64,000 nucleotides of DNA, from contig NZ_JABBGI010000014.1 of assembly GCF_012927325.1 (NCBI RefSeq), forward strand, positions 62,001 through 126,000, given 5' to 3'. Numbering within the stretch: position 1 is the stretch's first letter; each line of letters begins with the position of its first letter. This DNA is from Chryseobacterium antibioticum (GTDB taxonomy: Bacteria; Bacteroidota; Bacteroidia; Flavobacteriales; Weeksellaceae). The position numbers were made by a program, and so were the translations under genes. The notes under the pieces were generated by a model. It worked only from the letters and a program-made list of their open reading frames with translations. It searched no databases and was not told where the DNA came from. Positions 7,823 through 17,680 of the stretch are shown piece after piece.

Positions 7823-9292
7823 TTATTTATAATGCTGGTAAAATTTATTGTCAAAAATTTCCAATGGATCGTATGTTCTTTTCAGAACGAAAAAAGAATC
7901 AGTTTGAGGATATACTTTTTTCATCTTTACCCTATCGATATGCAGACGGTAAGGCAGATAAAATGTTCCTTCATTTTTAAGAGTAATATCAACGAGTTGG
8001 TTAGTCAGGATTTTCATTGCGTTTTCCTGTTTCACTGTTTTCTTTTGGTTAAATAATAAAACAAATCCAAATACATTTTCCCTCGCATAATTCATGTAAC
8101 TATCTTCATCTTTATTAACGGCCCGGATGGTTATATTGAGAAGATCCAGTCCTGAACTTTTCAGAACGGGCTTCATATCTTTAATAAATTGATTAAAATT
8201 TCTTTCAGGGATAAAATATTCCTGTAGCAGGTCCGTAGAATTTGGGTCTTTATTTTCAATCAGAGAAACGTGGTCATTGAGCAGTTCATTTCTGGAATAA
8301 ACAGCATTTTTAGTCACTTTGTTCATTCCTGTTTCCAGATCCCAGCGAAGCCTTTTTCCGTATTCACTGTTGACGGTACTTCGGAAAACGAGACGTTTTG
8401 TTTCTGCATTTTTTGCATTTTGAACAGATAGTGGAAGCGGTTTTTCATTTGCCTTTTCAAAATAATTAATGGTGGCCTCTTCCAGAAAATGTTTGTCCGA
8501 GATCTTTAGTCTCCCGAAAACCAGATTGACTTCAGGATGATCGGAAATAAATTTCTTATAATAATCAGTATAGTGATCCGAGCTTAAACGGACATATCGG
8601 TATTTCAACGCAGTATTGTCAACCACTTTTAACTTGACATCCAAAATAATTCCGAACAGACCGTAGCCTCCAATCACCAGCTTAAAAAGTTCAGGATTTT
8701 CTTCCCTGCTGCAATTCATAATTTCACCGTTGTGATTCATTAAAGTAAATGAAACAACAGTTGAAGCTACCGGAGGAAGGTTTTTCTGCCATCCGTGACC
8801 GTTCACACTTATGGAACCGCCTACGGAGAATGAACTGAATGCTTGCATCACTGCAATTGATTTTCCTTTTTTGTCAAGATATTTTATAGCGTCTTCCCAA
8901 AGAGCTCCCGAACCAATGGTCAGGATATTATTTTCAGAATCCAGCTCCATGTGTTTGTAAGGGAGCATATTGAGGAGAATTCCATTGGGGTAAATGGTGT
9001 GTCCACCCATGCTGTGCTGTGCTCCGGCAATGGAAATCTTTAACTTTTTTTCTCTGGCATATTTCAGGATCTGGCGCAGCTGATTTTCAATCTCCGTTTT
9101 CGATGACGGAACTTTTATTAAAGTATCTATTTTTGTTAAATTCAATTGACTGGCATCATCCGTATAACCTTTTGGAATTTCTGTTTTATGATCAGACTCA
9201 CTCCATTTTGTTTTAAGGACATGAATGACCGGAATAGAAATGAATATAAGGAGCATTAGAATTCCGATGGCAAAAAAATATCTTTTCTTCAT
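7823..9292 (-). CDS. Membrane-anchored FAD-dependent oxidase (FAD_binding_4 family)
   Basis: A 489-residue protein with an N-terminal membrane anchor (about residues 5-25) and a PCMH-type FAD-binding domain. 'ISIAGAQHSMGGHT' is the loop that often carries FAD-linked His in sugar-lactone and sugar-alcohol oxidases; 'FSVGGSISVNGHGW' and 'VIGGYGLFGIILDVKLKV' are the other two signature strands. The C-terminal part is the substrate domain. Arabinono-1,4-lactone-oxidase-like enzymes are the closest type I can name; the real substrate is unknown. Confidence 0.82.
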   Translation of the reverse strand: MKKRYFFAIGILMLLIFISIPVIHVLKTKWSESDHKTEIPKGYTDDASQLNLTKIDTLIKVPSSKTEIENQLRQILKYAREKKLKISIAGAQHSMGGHTIYPNGILLNMLPYKHMELDSENNILTIGSGALWEDAIKYLDKKGKSIAVMQAFSSFSVGGSISVNGHGWQKNLPPVASTVVSFTLMNHNGEIMNCSREENPELFKLVIGGYGLFGIILDVKLKVVDNTALKYRYVRLSSDHYTDYYKKFISDHPEVNLVFGRLKISDKHFLEEATINYFEKANEKPLPLSVQNAKNAETKRLVFRSTVNSEYGKRLRWDLETGMNKVTKNAVYSRNELLNDHVSLIENKDPNSTDLLQEYFIPERNFNQFIKDMKPVLKSSGLDLLNITIRAVNKDEDSYMNYARENVFGFVLLFNQKKTVKQENAMKILTNQLVDITLKNEGTFYLPYRLHIDRVKMKKVYPQTDSFFVLKRTYDPLEIFDNKFYQHYK

Positions 9293-9326
9293 TAAAATAT
9301 TAAAACTCTAAAATACTCAAAATTCC

Positions 9327-10913
9327 TTATCCCACAGTCGGTGTATCCGCTTCCTTCAGGATCTTTTTCTCTTTCATTGAAAGCATCATCCTTTCATATT
9401 TATATTTTTCCCAGTCGAACTGATTAAGAAAGTCAAGAGCAGCCTGAAAGCCTCTGTTGAAAAGATCCTCTTTTTCTTCTCTTTTCATAAAAAAATTTAG
9501 CCAACTGCTTGTGCCGCAATTAACGGATTGAATGCTGTAAAGACGGTAAAAGCTATGCTTTGTTAAAAATGACTTATCATTAAAACCTTTTAACGTGCTG
9601 ATAATGTTTCCAGCATAAGAAAATGGCGTTTTAAGAATTTCTTCGCTGGTTTTTCCTTTTTCAGACAGAAGATCAGAATCGCTGGTAAGCTGTACCCCGA
9701 AAAGTGGCATTCTCGGATAAAATACATCGCTGGCATGAAAAATATCGATGGGGAAGTTGGAAATACTTCCGCCGTCAATGAAAAGTCCGGAAGGGTAGAG
9801 GTCCTCAGGCTTTGTGTTCATCCAGAATTTCCAAGCATATTTCACGGAACTGTCATCCCTGTCAATCATTTTCCGGAACGGTTCAAAAAAGAAAGGAACA
9901 GACATGGAAGCTCTCACAAATTCGGCTGGGCTGACGTGCTTCAACTCTTCTTCAGACCAATATAAATTAGCCATTGTAGGAAGCTCTACTTTGATTTTAG
10001 CATTGATATCCGTTGTAATGACGATATACTCTGAACGAAGCTGGTAAAACGGATTGTTTTTGTAATAATCATTATTCACCGCACTTTCGTAGAAAATTCT
10101 ATAACGTGTCTGATCAATATGTTCAAGGTTTTTATCTTTGATGGCTTCAATACTTTTTAAAGCGATCGTATAATATTCCTGTGTATTTCCGTAACGGTAA
10201 TTGAGATTGAGATCATATTCTTTCTGAATGAATTTTTCATTTAGCTGAGCCACCGTTTTGATCCCGAAACCATCCAGAACGCTTTGCATGGCATCTAAAA
10301 AAGCATTCCCCGGATTGAAGCCGCTGTTCTGTTTTCTGAAATCATTGTAAAACTTTTTGATACAGAAAAAAGTGATGATCACCGGAATTAAAGGAATCAG
10401 GAATAGGAGTTTTGCATTCAGTGTAGTTTCCGGTCTGGATGCAAAGGGAATGATTACCAGAATCACCATAATAACTGCCAAAATAATGGTATTGATCTTA
10501 AAGAAATCCTTATTGTTCAGAATCGCATGAATCGTGGTTTTTACATAGGTCTTTCCGTCCATGAAATCGGCAAAGTTCCAGCTGAAAAGGATATCCTTGA
10601 TTACCTCGCTTTTGGCTTCCTCTTTAGTTTTGCAGGCAGCAATAAGCATTGTATTGATGGCTCCGGCACTCGTTCCTGCCACTTTCAGAAACCGAACCCC
10701 GAATACCTCCAGACCATAAAGATAGCCAACCAGAGCGCTTCCCCAGACACCGCCTCCTTCCTGAACAAATTCTACATACTGGTTTCCCTGCGTATCCAGC
10801 AGATCAGAAAATTCCCTGGAGGAAATATTCTCATGGAGAGCCGTAAGCTTGTCTTTAGATTCTCTGGAGAGTACGTGTTCCTCAAGAATTTTGTTTAGAA
10901 TTTCGGTTTTCAT
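9327..10913 (-). CDS. Patatin-like phospholipase with internal membrane segment
   Basis: A 528-residue predicted lipid acyl hydrolase. The N-terminal half has the glycine-rich oxyanion loop 'EGGGVWG' (about 52-58) and nucleophile motif GTSAG (Ser82). The catalytic aspartate lies in 'FIDGGSISNFPIDIF', completing the Ser-Asp dyad. Between these, near residues 140-175, are two strongly hydrophobic stretches ('TIILAVIMVILVIIPFA', 'LLFLIPLIPVIITFFCI') not found in plain patatins, so the enzyme is probably membrane-bound. It is single, with a REP-like repeat between it and corA. Confidence 0.85.
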   Translation of the reverse strand: MKTEILNKILEEHVLSRESKDKLTALHENISSREFSDLLDTQGNQYVEFVQEGGGVWGSALVGYLYGLEVFGVRFLKVAGTSAGAINTMLIAACKTKEEAKSEVIKDILFSWNFADFMDGKTYVKTTIHAILNNKDFFKINTIILAVIMVILVIIPFASRPETTLNAKLLFLIPLIPVIITFFCIKKFYNDFRKQNSGFNPGNAFLDAMQSVLDGFGIKTVAQLNEKFIQKEYDLNLNYRYGNTQEYYTIALKSIEAIKDKNLEHIDQTRYRIFYESAVNNDYYKNNPFYQLRSEYIVITTDINAKIKVELPTMANLYWSEEELKHVSPAEFVRASMSVPFFFEPFRKMIDRDDSSVKYAWKFWMNTKPEDLYPSGLFIDGGSISNFPIDIFHASDVFYPRMPLFGVQLTSDSDLLSEKGKTSEEILKTPFSYAGNIISTLKGFNDKSFLTKHSFYRLYSIQSVNCGTSSWLNFFMKREEKEDLFNRGFQAALDFLNQFDWEKYKYERMMLSMKEKKILKEADTPTVG

Positions 10914-10971
10914 GATGAGTTTGATGTTTGGTGATGTTGGCTAAACGCAAAGATTGTATTTATCATCCGTC

Positions 10972-10996
10972 ATTGCGAACCGTAAGGTGAGGCAAT
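10972..10996. repeat. REP-like palindromic repeat
   Basis: A short element starting attgcgaa and ending ggcaat, in the patatin-corA gap. It resembles the element at 33859-33886, sharing the attgc...gcaat ends. Probably one copy of a dispersed chromosomal repeat. Confidence 0.45.
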
Positions 10997-11068
10997 CTCA
11001 AATGCGATTTAAAGTTAGTAACAAATCCTTACAGCAGCTTAAGTGTTTTCCCCTTTTTTGCTGTACAA

Positions 11069-11968
11069 TTACCATTGTTTACGCCTTGCATAAATAAATG
11101 TGCAGATCACCACCAAAGCCATGAAACCTAACGTTATAAAATATCCATATTTATGATGCAGTTCGGGCATATTGTCGAAATTCATTCCGTAAAGACCCGC
11201 AATAAAAGTAATTGGTAAGAAATATACCGAGTAAATCGCAAGAACTTTCATGACCTGATTGGCTTTCTGATCTGAGAGTGCAAGAAACATTGAAATAAGG
11301 TTGGTAATCTGGATGTTTAAATGATCAAAATCTGCTACAACATCTTTGTGTTTGTCTTTTAAATCCACGATCTCGGAATCCTGAAGATCCAATAATTTAA
11401 ATTTATCTACGGCATCCGTCGAAATAGTCAGTACCCGGGAATTCAGCCCTGATTTTCTTTTCAGCTTATACAGTCTTCTGATCTGGTTCGTATGGTTGGT
11501 ATTTTTAAGAAAAATTTCGTTTTCAATATTATCCATTGTTTCCAGAAGGCTTAATGATTCATCATCGAAACTTTTCATGATCAGGAGGGCAATCACTAAA
11601 GCAATTTTTGAAGAGGAAACTTCGGTCTGCATGGCAGAAATCTGTTTTTTTGTCTCCAAAATACTTTTCGTTTTCATCCTGTGGATGGTGATGATGGTAT
11701 TGTCCAGCAGAAAAATTCCGATTTTTGTGCTGATATCGCTTATGGTGTTGAGGTTTTTTCTTTCCAGCTCCGTACTTTCACGGAGAAGAAAGAATTTTAC
11801 ATTGCCATCCTCTTCGTATTTCGGAAGGTGGTTTGGATCCATGGTATCTTCCAGAAGAAGGTTGTTGATCTCATATCTTTCGTGAAGAAATTTCAGGTCC
11901 TCCGCAGTGGGAGCCTCTACATCTACCCATTCACATTGGGAGTCTCTGTATATCGTGTCGATTGGCAT
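11069..11968 (-). CDS. CorA-family divalent cation transporter
   Basis: A 299-residue inner-membrane channel for Mg2+ or related divalent ions. A long cytoplasmic domain with a charged stalk helix precedes two C-terminal transmembrane helices. The first ends in the selectivity motif 'YGMNFDNMPE' (GMN), as in all CorA proteins; the C-terminus is basic ('YARRKQW'). It is divergent to fabH, with 73 bp between the starts. Confidence 0.93.
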   Translation of the reverse strand: MPIDTIYRDSQCEWVDVEAPTAEDLKFLHERYEINNLLLEDTMDPNHLPKYEEDGNVKFFLLRESTELERKNLNTISDISTKIGIFLLDNTIITIHRMKTKSILETKKQISAMQTEVSSSKIALVIALLIMKSFDDESLSLLETMDNIENEIFLKNTNHTNQIRRLYKLKRKSGLNSRVLTISTDAVDKFKLLDLQDSEIVDLKDKHKDVVADFDHLNIQITNLISMFLALSDQKANQVMKVLAIYSVYFLPITFIAGLYGMNFDNMPELHHKYGYFITLGFMALVVICTFIYARRKQW

Positions 11969-12014
11969 ATAATAAAAATACTAATATTTTGAAAAACTAT
12001 GGATTAAATAATTT

Positions 12015-12022
12015 TATCTTTG
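12015..12022 (+). promoter_or_regulatory. Bacteroidota-type -7 box upstream of fabH
   Basis: TATCTTTG matches the TAnnTTTG -7 consensus, 20 bp before the fabH ATG. A TTTTG at 11987-11991 could be the -33 element, although the 23-bp gap is wider than usual. Confidence 0.5.
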
Positions 12023-12041
12023 CCAAAATTAAAAAAACTAT

Positions 12042-13064
12042 ATGATTAAAAGTACAATAAAAGGGATCGGATTTTATGTTCCAGATAATGTTGTTACGAA
12101 TGATGATTTAGCTAAACTGATGGCGACCAATGACGAGTGGATTACGGAAAGAACAGGCATCAAAGAAAGAAGACACAGACAAAATAGAAATGATTCTCAG
12201 GAAACCACGGCTTATCTGGCATTTAAAGCCTCTGAAAAAACTCTTGAAAAAGCCGGACTGACCGCTCAAGATATAGATTATATTGTTTTCGCAACACTTT
12301 CTCCGGATTATTATTTCCCGGGATGTGGTGTTTTGCTTCAGGATATGCTGGGTTGTGATACTATTGGAGCTTTGGATGTAAGAAATCAATGCTCAGGATT
12401 TGTATATGCGGTGAGTGTGGCCAATGCTTTTATCAAATCGGGAACCTATAAAAATATTCTTGTGGTAGGAGCGGAGGTTCATTCTTTCGGACTTGATTTT
12501 TCTGATGAAGGAAGAGGCGTTTCTGTGATCTTTGGAGATGGGGCAGGAGCCATCATACTTTCAGCAACGGAAGATGAAAATGCGGGAGATATTCTGGCGG
12601 TAAATATGCATTCTGAAGGTAAATATGCAGATGAATTATGCACACAATTCCCGGGTTCCAAATTCGGATGGAGTGACAGAATGAGAAAAGAACCTGAAAA
12701 TGTAACCGATAAAGAAGTTTATCCAATCATGAACGGAAATTTTGTGTTCAAGCATGCAGTAACAAGGTTTCCGGAAACCATGCAGGAAGCTTTAGATAAA
12801 GCTGGAAAAACCATCGAAGATCTGGATATGTTCATTCCTCACCAGGCGAATCTTAGAATTGCCCAGTTTGTACAACAGAAATTCGGACTTCCGGATGAAA
12901 AGATCCATAATAATATTCAGAAATACGGAAATACAACTGCCGCTTCTATTCCTATCGCTTTAAGCGAAGCTATTGAAGAAGGAAAGATCAAAAGAGGAGA
13001 TTTGGTACTTCTTTCAGCTTTTGGAAGCGGATTTACATGGGGAAGTGTATTGTTTGAATACTAA
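12042..13064 (+). CDS. fabH: 3-oxoacyl-[ACP] synthase III
   Basis: A 340-residue ketoacyl synthase III, which starts fatty-acid synthesis by condensing an acyl-CoA with malonyl-ACP. The catalytic triad is intact: Cys117 in 'RNQCSGF', His267 in 'IPHQANLRI' and Asn297 in 'YGNTTAASIP'. In a branched-chain producer such as Chryseobacterium the primers are probably short branched acyl-CoAs; that is inferred from the group. A terminator follows 46 bp downstream. A decayed copy of its 3' end lies at 17681-17817. Confidence 0.94.
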   Translation: MIKSTIKGIGFYVPDNVVTNDDLAKLMATNDEWITERTGIKERRHRQNRNDSQETTAYLAFKASEKTLEKAGLTAQDIDYIVFATLSPDYYFPGCGVLLQDMLGCDTIGALDVRNQCSGFVYAVSVANAFIKSGTYKNILVVGAEVHSFGLDFSDEGRGVSVIFGDGAGAIILSATEDENAGDILAVNMHSEGKYADELCTQFPGSKFGWSDRMRKEPENVTDKEVYPIMNGNFVFKHAVTRFPETMQEALDKAGKTIEDLDMFIPHQANLRIAQFVQQKFGLPDEKIHNNIQKYGNTTAASIPIALSEAIEEGKIKRGDLVLLSAFGSGFTWGSVLFEY

Positions 13065-13110
13065 ATACAATAACAACATAGAAGTTTTAATGACTTCTCC
13101 AATTGATTAT

Positions 13111-13137
13111 AAAAGGAAGCTGCTGCTTCCTTTTTTT
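13111..13137 (+). terminator. Terminator after fabH
   Basis: aaggaagc-tgct-gcttcctt hairpin followed by a T-run. Confidence 0.85.
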
Positions 13138-13287
13138 GTTGAATGCGGTGTTGAAATTAGGCAAATTTAGGTCACTGCATCAATTTTTTTTGCCTACATG
13201 AAAAAATTTAGGTAGAGGTAAATGTTTTAATAATGATGATATTTTTATGTTACTTTGTCGAGAACTCTAACATGATTAAAATATTGA

Positions 13288-14808
13288 ATGGGGACATTTT
13301 TATCATCTTCTCTTTTTATCAAGATAAAAACTCTACTGAAAGTTTACGAATCTTTTAATAAAACATTAGCTTTTACTCTTTTGTTTTCTTTTTGTCCTGC
13401 TTTGTTTTTTGCTCAAGCTACGGCTACTGATATTAAACAAATAAGTGATGGGTTATGGATTCATTCAGATGATTTGAATGCTTCCGGAAAATATAAAGAG
13501 GCTTTAACCCTTAATCAAAAATTAATAAAACATTCTCAAAAAATAGAATATAGTGAGGGAATAGTGCGAGGATATTGTAATATAGCAATTATATTATCCA
13601 AGTTAGGAAAATACCAGGAGAGTTTTTCTTTTGTAAGATTAGCAGAAAAAGAAAATAAGGAAAATTCCGATAAAGGAATGGAATCTGTGATATACAGTAC
13701 AAAAGGCTTTATATATTCATCCTTAGATTTCCAGAATAGATCATTACACTATCTTAAGAAGGCTCTTGTCATGTCTGAGACTATTGATGATAAGCATAAA
13801 CGGGGAAAAGTAAGGGCATTTACCTATAGCCATATGATGTATATTTATGAAAATAGTGAGAAAATGGATTCTGCATTTTATTACAGTAAAAAGGCTTTTC
13901 ATGAATTAAATAATGCTTATAATAGCAGTGTTTTAGCCTATTGTTATTTATATTATAAAAAAGATATAGATTCTTCTGAGTATTATTTACAGTATGCCGG
14001 GAATGAAATTAAAAGAAAAAAGTCTTCACCATTTGAGCGGTATACACTGTATCGGTTTTTTGGAGAGTTGCATGAGCAAAAAAAAGACTATGACTCCTCT
14101 GCCTATTATTATCATAAGGCTCTGCAAATAGGAAAGGAAACACATCTGCCAAAACTTACACGGGATTCATATTGGTTTCTTTGCAATATTGCTGAATTAC
14201 AGAATGATGAAAAATCAGCAGCAGCCTACCTGCGAAAGTATACAATTTTGTCTGACAGCCTTTCCAGAAGTCAGAAAAAACAAATGGATTTCCCCATACA
14301 GCAATATATAAAAGATAGTGAAGAAGCTTATAGCCTTAAGGAGGATAGACTGAAATATCTTATTGGATTGGTAACTATTATATTTACTTTGTTGTTATTA
14401 GCTTTTATCAAAAGAAATAAAAACAAAGAAACTCTTTTTAAAAATACGATAGAAGAAAAGGATGAGGTAATTATGGAAAGAGAAATTGAAACCCGCCAAC
14501 TTAAAGATAAAGTTAAGGACGGTTTTGAAGAAGTGGTCTATCTGGCAAAAAAAAATAATCCTGAATTTCTCACTCGCTTTATAGAAGTTTATCCAGACTT
14601 TTATCAGGCTTTATTAAAAATATACCCGGACATTAATTCTGAAACATTAAAGTTCTGTGCTTTATTAAAATTAAATTTTTCAACAAAAGATATTTCCGAA
14701 TATACTTTTGTTACCCCTCGTGCTGTTCAGATTCGCAAAAACAGACTTCGAAAAAAATTAAACATTTCATCAGAAGAAAACATCTATGTTTGGATAAGTC
14801 AGCTATAA
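13288..14808 (+). CDS. Membrane-anchored TPR protein with C-terminal LuxR-type HTH (paralogue 1)
   Basis: A 506-residue one-protein signal transducer typical of Bacteroidota. An N-terminal signal segment ('FTLLFSFCPALFFAQ') leads into a TPR-rich sensor region (about 60-330). One membrane helix ('LIGLVTIIFTLLLLAFI', about 355-371) is followed by a coiled coil and a C-terminal helix-turn-helix, 'LKLNFSTKDISEYTFVTPR', in a GerE/LuxR-like domain. The TPR region is therefore probably periplasmic and the HTH cytoplasmic. It is clearly paralogous with the gene at 15125 (same layout and nearly identical HTH). The likely targets are the secreted-protein genes just downstream; that is inferred from position. 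Confidence 0.82.
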   Translation: MGTFLSSSLFIKIKTLLKVYESFNKTLAFTLLFSFCPALFFAQATATDIKQISDGLWIHSDDLNASGKYKEALTLNQKLIKHSQKIEYSEGIVRGYCNIAIILSKLGKYQESFSFVRLAEKENKENSDKGMESVIYSTKGFIYSSLDFQNRSLHYLKKALVMSETIDDKHKRGKVRAFTYSHMMYIYENSEKMDSAFYYSKKAFHELNNAYNSSVLAYCYLYYKKDIDSSEYYLQYAGNEIKRKKSSPFERYTLYRFFGELHEQKKDYDSSAYYYHKALQIGKETHLPKLTRDSYWFLCNIAELQNDEKSAAAYLRKYTILSDSLSRSQKKQMDFPIQQYIKDSEEAYSLKEDRLKYLIGLVTIIFTLLLLAFIKRNKNKETLFKNTIEEKDEVIMEREIETRQLKDKVKDGFEEVVYLAKKNNPEFLTRFIEVYPDFYQALLKIYPDINSETLKFCALLKLNFSTKDISEYTFVTPRAVQIRKNRLRKKLNISSEENIYVWISQL

Positions 14809-15124
14809 TTGAAAACAATCTCATCACTGGCTTCTGGTAAATCTATCTCTTTCTTAGGATAAGTTTTCAATAAAACAGTGAGCTATGAATCATTAATTAA
14901 AAACGTAATGCATTGAATATTAGTGATGTGTTTTTATTGTGTTAGCTGTGTGATAGTTGTTTTTTTTGAATCTTCTACCTTACTTGTTTTATTTGTGCAT
15001 CAAATTGATGTGATACTGATATCTCACAAAAAATCATATCAAAATAGTTATAGTAAAAATGAGAATAATTAAACAGCATTTTTTGCTGGGATTGCTATTT
15101 AATATAAAGCGTTTCTGAACACAA
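14809..15124. other. Intergenic region between the two TPR/LuxR genes
   Basis: 316 bp without a gene. It holds two copies of TGTGATA (14949-14955 and 15009-15015), a motif that recurs upstream of the secreted-protein genes, and a stretch near 14860 that weakly resembles the region just upstream of 16844. Confidence 0.4.
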
Positions 15125-16603
15125 ATGAAAAAATTAAAAACTTCAATTAAAAAAAAAATATTTTTTAGCTTGGTCATTTCTTTCCCTATGTATGCCTCAG
15201 CTCTGCAACATGAAAATTTTAACCCAAAATCACTGGATCAAAAACTTTGGGATTTATCCCCCAAACTAGCGGATGACGGGAATTTTGAAAAAGTGATCAC
15301 CATAAACCAAAAATTAATTGAAGAATGCAAAAAAGCAGATTACATTAGAGGGGTCATAAAAGGATATTGTAATCTGGGGAATATTTTCTGTAGAATGGGA
15401 AAGTATAAAGAAAGTCTATCATTGCTTCAACTTGCTGAAAAAGAAAATAAAAAGCTTGATGACAGGGAAATGGAATCTAACATTTATTCGGAATATGGTT
15501 ATAATTATTATTTATTGGGACTATACACACAGGCGTTAGAATATTTCAAAAAATCTTTAGCATTAACCAACTATATTTCGGGTAGAAATAGGAAAGGATT
15601 GCGGCTTTTCGCATACAGTAATATTATTTCTATTTATGAAATTCGAGAAAAACCGGATTCGGCTTTTTATTATAGTAAAATTAATTTTAATGAAGTAAAA
15701 GATATATTTAACAGCAATACGCTTGCCTATCACTATATGCACTATAAAAAAAACTTGGATTCTACAGAATACTATCTGAAATACGCTAGTAAAATATCAG
15801 AATCAACACCTGGGAAATCAGTTTTTGAGGACTATAGCTTAAGTAGGAATTGGGGCGAATTTTATGAACAAAAAAAGAATTTTAAAGAAGCGAAAGTTTT
15901 CTACGATAAGAGCTTGAAGTTTGCGAAAGTACTGAAATTACCTTTTGAAATACGAGATAGCTATTGGCTATTACATCGAATTTCGGATAGCTTAAAGGAT
16001 GAAAGATCTTCAAATATTTATTTAAAAAAATACACTCAATTGTATGACAGTCTTTCAAAAACACAAGATGTGGAAGCAGAATTTCCAATCCAGCAATATA
16101 TAAAAGATAAAGAGCAGGAATATAAAGACAAGGAATTCAGATTATATTATATCATCTTATTAATATTGGTTTTTGCAGCAGTATTTGTATATGTACTGAT
16201 CAGGATAAATAAAAGAAAAGAAAAATCTTTAGAAAGTAGAATACAGGATGAAAGAGAAAAAATAATAGAAAAAGAGAAAGAAACAGATCATCTGAAATTT
16301 AAAATTAATGAAGGATTCGATGAAGTTATAAGACTTGCCAAAGAAAACAATCCTGAATTTGTAACGCTCTTCAGAGAATACTATCCTGAATTCTGCAGTG
16401 CACTTATCTATATATATCCTGACATTAATAATGACACCCTTAAATTTTGCGCGCTGCTGAAACTTAATTTTTCTACAAAAGATATTTCCGAATATACTTT
16501 TGTCACAACACGCGCTGTTCAGATACGAAAAAATCGTCTTCGGAAAAAAATCGGAATTTCTTCAGAGGAGGATATTTATTTATGGATGAACAATTTAGGT
16601 TAA
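15125..16603 (+). CDS. Membrane-anchored TPR protein with C-terminal LuxR-type HTH (paralogue 2)
   Basis: A 492-residue paralogue of the gene at 13288 with the same order: signal segment ('FSLVISFPMYASA'), TPR-like sensor region, one membrane helix ('YIILLILVFAAVFVYVLI'), coiled coil, and a C-terminal HTH with 'LKLNFSTKDISEYTFVTTR'. The HTH is almost identical between the two while the sensor halves have diverged, so they may bind the same DNA in response to different signals. It is directly upstream of the first C1q-like gene, its most likely target. Confidence 0.82.
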   Translation: MKKLKTSIKKKIFFSLVISFPMYASALQHENFNPKSLDQKLWDLSPKLADDGNFEKVITINQKLIEECKKADYIRGVIKGYCNLGNIFCRMGKYKESLSLLQLAEKENKKLDDREMESNIYSEYGYNYYLLGLYTQALEYFKKSLALTNYISGRNRKGLRLFAYSNIISIYEIREKPDSAFYYSKINFNEVKDIFNSNTLAYHYMHYKKNLDSTEYYLKYASKISESTPGKSVFEDYSLSRNWGEFYEQKKNFKEAKVFYDKSLKFAKVLKLPFEIRDSYWLLHRISDSLKDERSSNIYLKKYTQLYDSLSKTQDVEAEFPIQQYIKDKEQEYKDKEFRLYYIILLILVFAAVFVYVLIRINKRKEKSLESRIQDEREKIIEKEKETDHLKFKINEGFDEVIRLAKENNPEFVTLFREYYPEFCSALIYIYPDINNDTLKFCALLKLNFSTKDISEYTFVTTRAVQIRKNRLRKKIGISSEEDIYLWMNNLG

Positions 16604-16646
16604 TTTCTAAATAATATTTTTACTTGATTTTCAGTGGTTTATGACG

Positions 16647-16680
16647 TGTGATATCTATGTGATATCTGGTTTCTGTGATC
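16647..16680. promoter_or_regulatory. Cluster of TGTGATATCT repeats, candidate operator
   Basis: TGTGATATCT occurs twice 11 bp apart (16647-16656 and 16658-16667), with TGTGATC at 16674-16680 and TGTGATA at 16801-16807. About one helical turn of spacing upstream of a secreted-protein gene next to a LuxR-type regulator suggests a binding site. Confidence 0.4.
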
Positions 16681-16843
16681 GGCCAGACTTTTTGTCTTCC
16701 TTTGTTACCGAGATCAAAACCATTACATAAATGATGAAAAAGAATGATTTTAAATCCCACGAATCTTCTTCTATACCAGGTAAAATTTTCAATGAAACTT
16801 TGTGATAGATTTTGAAACCTATCCGTATAATTTTAAAAAAAAA

Positions 16844-17596
16844 ATGATGAAAAAAAATTTTAATCTATTAGCGGTAGTATTTTCTGTTTCCGCATTTTCC
16901 CAAGTAGGAATTAATACTGTTGCTCCTCAGGCTAAACTCCATATCAATAACACTGGAGCTCTCGCTCAGGCTTCTGCATTGAAGATAGAAGGTGAGATTC
17001 AGATACAGTCTGATGCGGTTACCCCTGCTTACAGAAAGCTCTTATTAAATGCGAATAAAGATGTGGTATCTGCTCCTGCAGATGCGGTAGCATTTAAGTT
17101 ACTCTCTGTATTTACAGCTTCAACAGATGCCGGAACCGCTTATATGACAGCCGATTTAGGAAGCGAAATCCGCCGGGTACTCTTTAATAATGTTAGATAT
17201 GAGGCTGTTACAGGCTCCTTTAATACGGCAACAGGTATTTTTACAGTGAATTCAACCGGTTTTTTTAAAATTGAAGTAGGACTATTGGTAAGAAATGCAA
17301 ATAATATCGCTGCAGGTACTGCTGCTATGCGTCTGGGAGTCTCTGTGGCCAATGAAACAAATTTCCAGAATGGAAATGCAAGTTTTGCTTTTTTGACACA
17401 AAGACTCAACCAAAGTACAGCTGCCAGTATTCCTGAATGTATTCAGGTATCTGGGATCATTTATCTCAATGCAGGTGAACAGATTGCTGTAGGAACAAGA
17501 TATATGAATCCAACTGCATGGCCGATAAACACTGAACTGATTAATTATAAAAGAGAAAATGTGAATTATTTAACAATCACTTATTTAACACAATAA
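16844..17596 (+). CDS. Secreted protein with C1q-like beta-sandwich domain (copy 1)
   Basis: About 250 residues, starting at the first ATG of 'MMKKNFNLL'; an upstream GTG at 16802 is in frame but precedes an AT-rich leader. A signal peptide ends before 'QVGINT', the usual mature start of small surface proteins in this group. The C-terminal about 150 residues have alternating strands ending in 'GIFTVNSTGFFKIEVGLLV' and 'IIYLNAGEQIAVGTRY', which match the strand pattern of C1q/TNF-like jelly rolls. It is a close paralogue of the gene at 17987. No enzymatic residues are seen; a surface-binding or structural role is possible. Confidence 0.75.
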   Translation: MMKKNFNLLAVVFSVSAFSQVGINTVAPQAKLHINNTGALAQASALKIEGEIQIQSDAVTPAYRKLLLNANKDVVSAPADAVAFKLLSVFTASTDAGTAYMTADLGSEIRRVLFNNVRYEAVTGSFNTATGIFTVNSTGFFKIEVGLLVRNANNIAAGTAAMRLGVSVANETNFQNGNASFAFLTQRLNQSTAASIPECIQVSGIIYLNAGEQIAVGTRYMNPTAWPINTELINYKRENVNYLTITYLTQ

Positions 17597-17626
17597 TATT
17601 TTAAATAATACATAGAGTATTGGCAT

Positions 17627-17668
17627 AAAAACGACACCCTGAAAATTTATTTTCAGTGGTGTCGTTTT
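17627..17668 (+). terminator. Terminator after C1q-like copy 1
   Basis: Long hairpin: aaaacgacacc pairs with ggtgtcgtttt, with a second inner stem ctgaaaa/ttttcag. A shorter relative follows copy 2. Confidence 0.75.
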
Positions 17669-17680
17669 CAATTTCAGAAA

